Source: an uncultured Alistipes sp. (GTDB lineage: Bacteria > Bacteroidota > Bacteroidia > Bacteroidales > Rikenellaceae). From it: DNA of 6,186 nucleotides. The notes under the pieces were generated by a model. The model did no database searches, was not told where the DNA came from, and saw nothing but the letters and a program-made list of their open reading frames with translations. Of this stretch, positions 6,061 to 6,186 are shown piece by piece. A program made the translations under genes and the position numbers. The DNA lies in the NCBI GenBank assembly GCA_904502005.1, contig CAJGDC010000072.1:1-6186 (forward strand), given 5' to 3'. Numbering within the stretch: the stretch's first letter is position 1; each line of letters opens with the position of its first letter.

Positions 6061-6186
6061 ATGGCAAGCAATAAAGATAATACAACCGGTGACAGCCGCA
6101 TTTCGATTAGCCTCGCCTCTCCTGAGGAGATTCTGGCACAGTCGAGCGGTGAGGTGCTCAAGCCTGAGACTATCAACTATCGTACC
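6061..6186 (+). CDS. rpoC: DNA-directed RNA polymerase subunit beta', N-terminal fragment
   Basis: Forty-two codons are visible before the window ends. After a polar, variable lead of about 12 residues the sequence reads RISISLASPEEILAQSSG, then EVLKPETINYRT. This is the conserved beta' N-terminus that precedes the zinc-binding domain; the zinc cysteines themselves are outside the window. Beta' carries the catalytic NADFDGD loop, also not visible here. The start is supported by homology and by an in-frame TAA at 6043-6045. The 32-base gap after rpoB is A/T-rich, with no Shine-Dalgarno and no terminator hairpin, so rpoB and rpoC are one transcriptional unit. Confidence 0.97.
   Translation, partial: MASNKDNTTGDSRISISLASPEEILAQSSGEVLKPETINYRT

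Overview
This window is the core of the ribosomal protein and RNA polymerase cluster rplK–rplA–rplJ–rplL–rpoB–rpoC, all on the + strand. Protein sequence suggests Bacteroidales, most likely a Prevotella-like member of Prevotellaceae. RpoB resembles Bacteroides/Prevotella beta subunits throughout in wording and length. RpoC starts with the SPEEIL and SGEVLKPETINYRT segments typical of the phylum, and most start codons are preceded by A/T-rich sequence with no Shine-Dalgarno motif. The genus call is inference from recalled family sequences; no search was run.

Layout: 1-84 is the end of rplK (L11). rplA (L1) is 98-796, rplJ (L10) 812-1336 and rplL (L7/L12) 1375-1749. A 421-base non-coding interval (1750-2170) follows, then complete rpoB at 2171-6028 and the first 42 codons of rpoC from 6061 to the window edge. 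L11 and L1 form the two mobile rRNA-binding elements of the 50S subunit around the factor-binding and E-site regions. L10 with L7/L12 multimers forms the stalk that recruits translation GTPases. RpoB and RpoC form the RNA polymerase active centre. The cluster thus couples ribosome stalk and polymerase supply.

The coding genes are ordinary and intact. The least explained part is the rplL-rpoB interval. It holds a strong terminator-like hairpin right after rplL (1781-1820), several further hairpins, a pair of mutually exclusive stems (2023-2030 or 2085-2091, each competing for 2058-2065), and an A/U-rich hairpin ending ten bases before the rpoB start. This looks like an attenuation or processing region that sets the RNA polymerase to ribosomal protein ratio. 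The same job is done in the E. coli rplL-rpoB gap by an attenuator and an RNase III site, but the sequence here gives no family match I can name. The second oddity is a textbook Shine-Dalgarno sequence in front of rplJ only, in a lineage that rarely uses one. I found no mobile element, tRNA, rRNA or CRISPR array.
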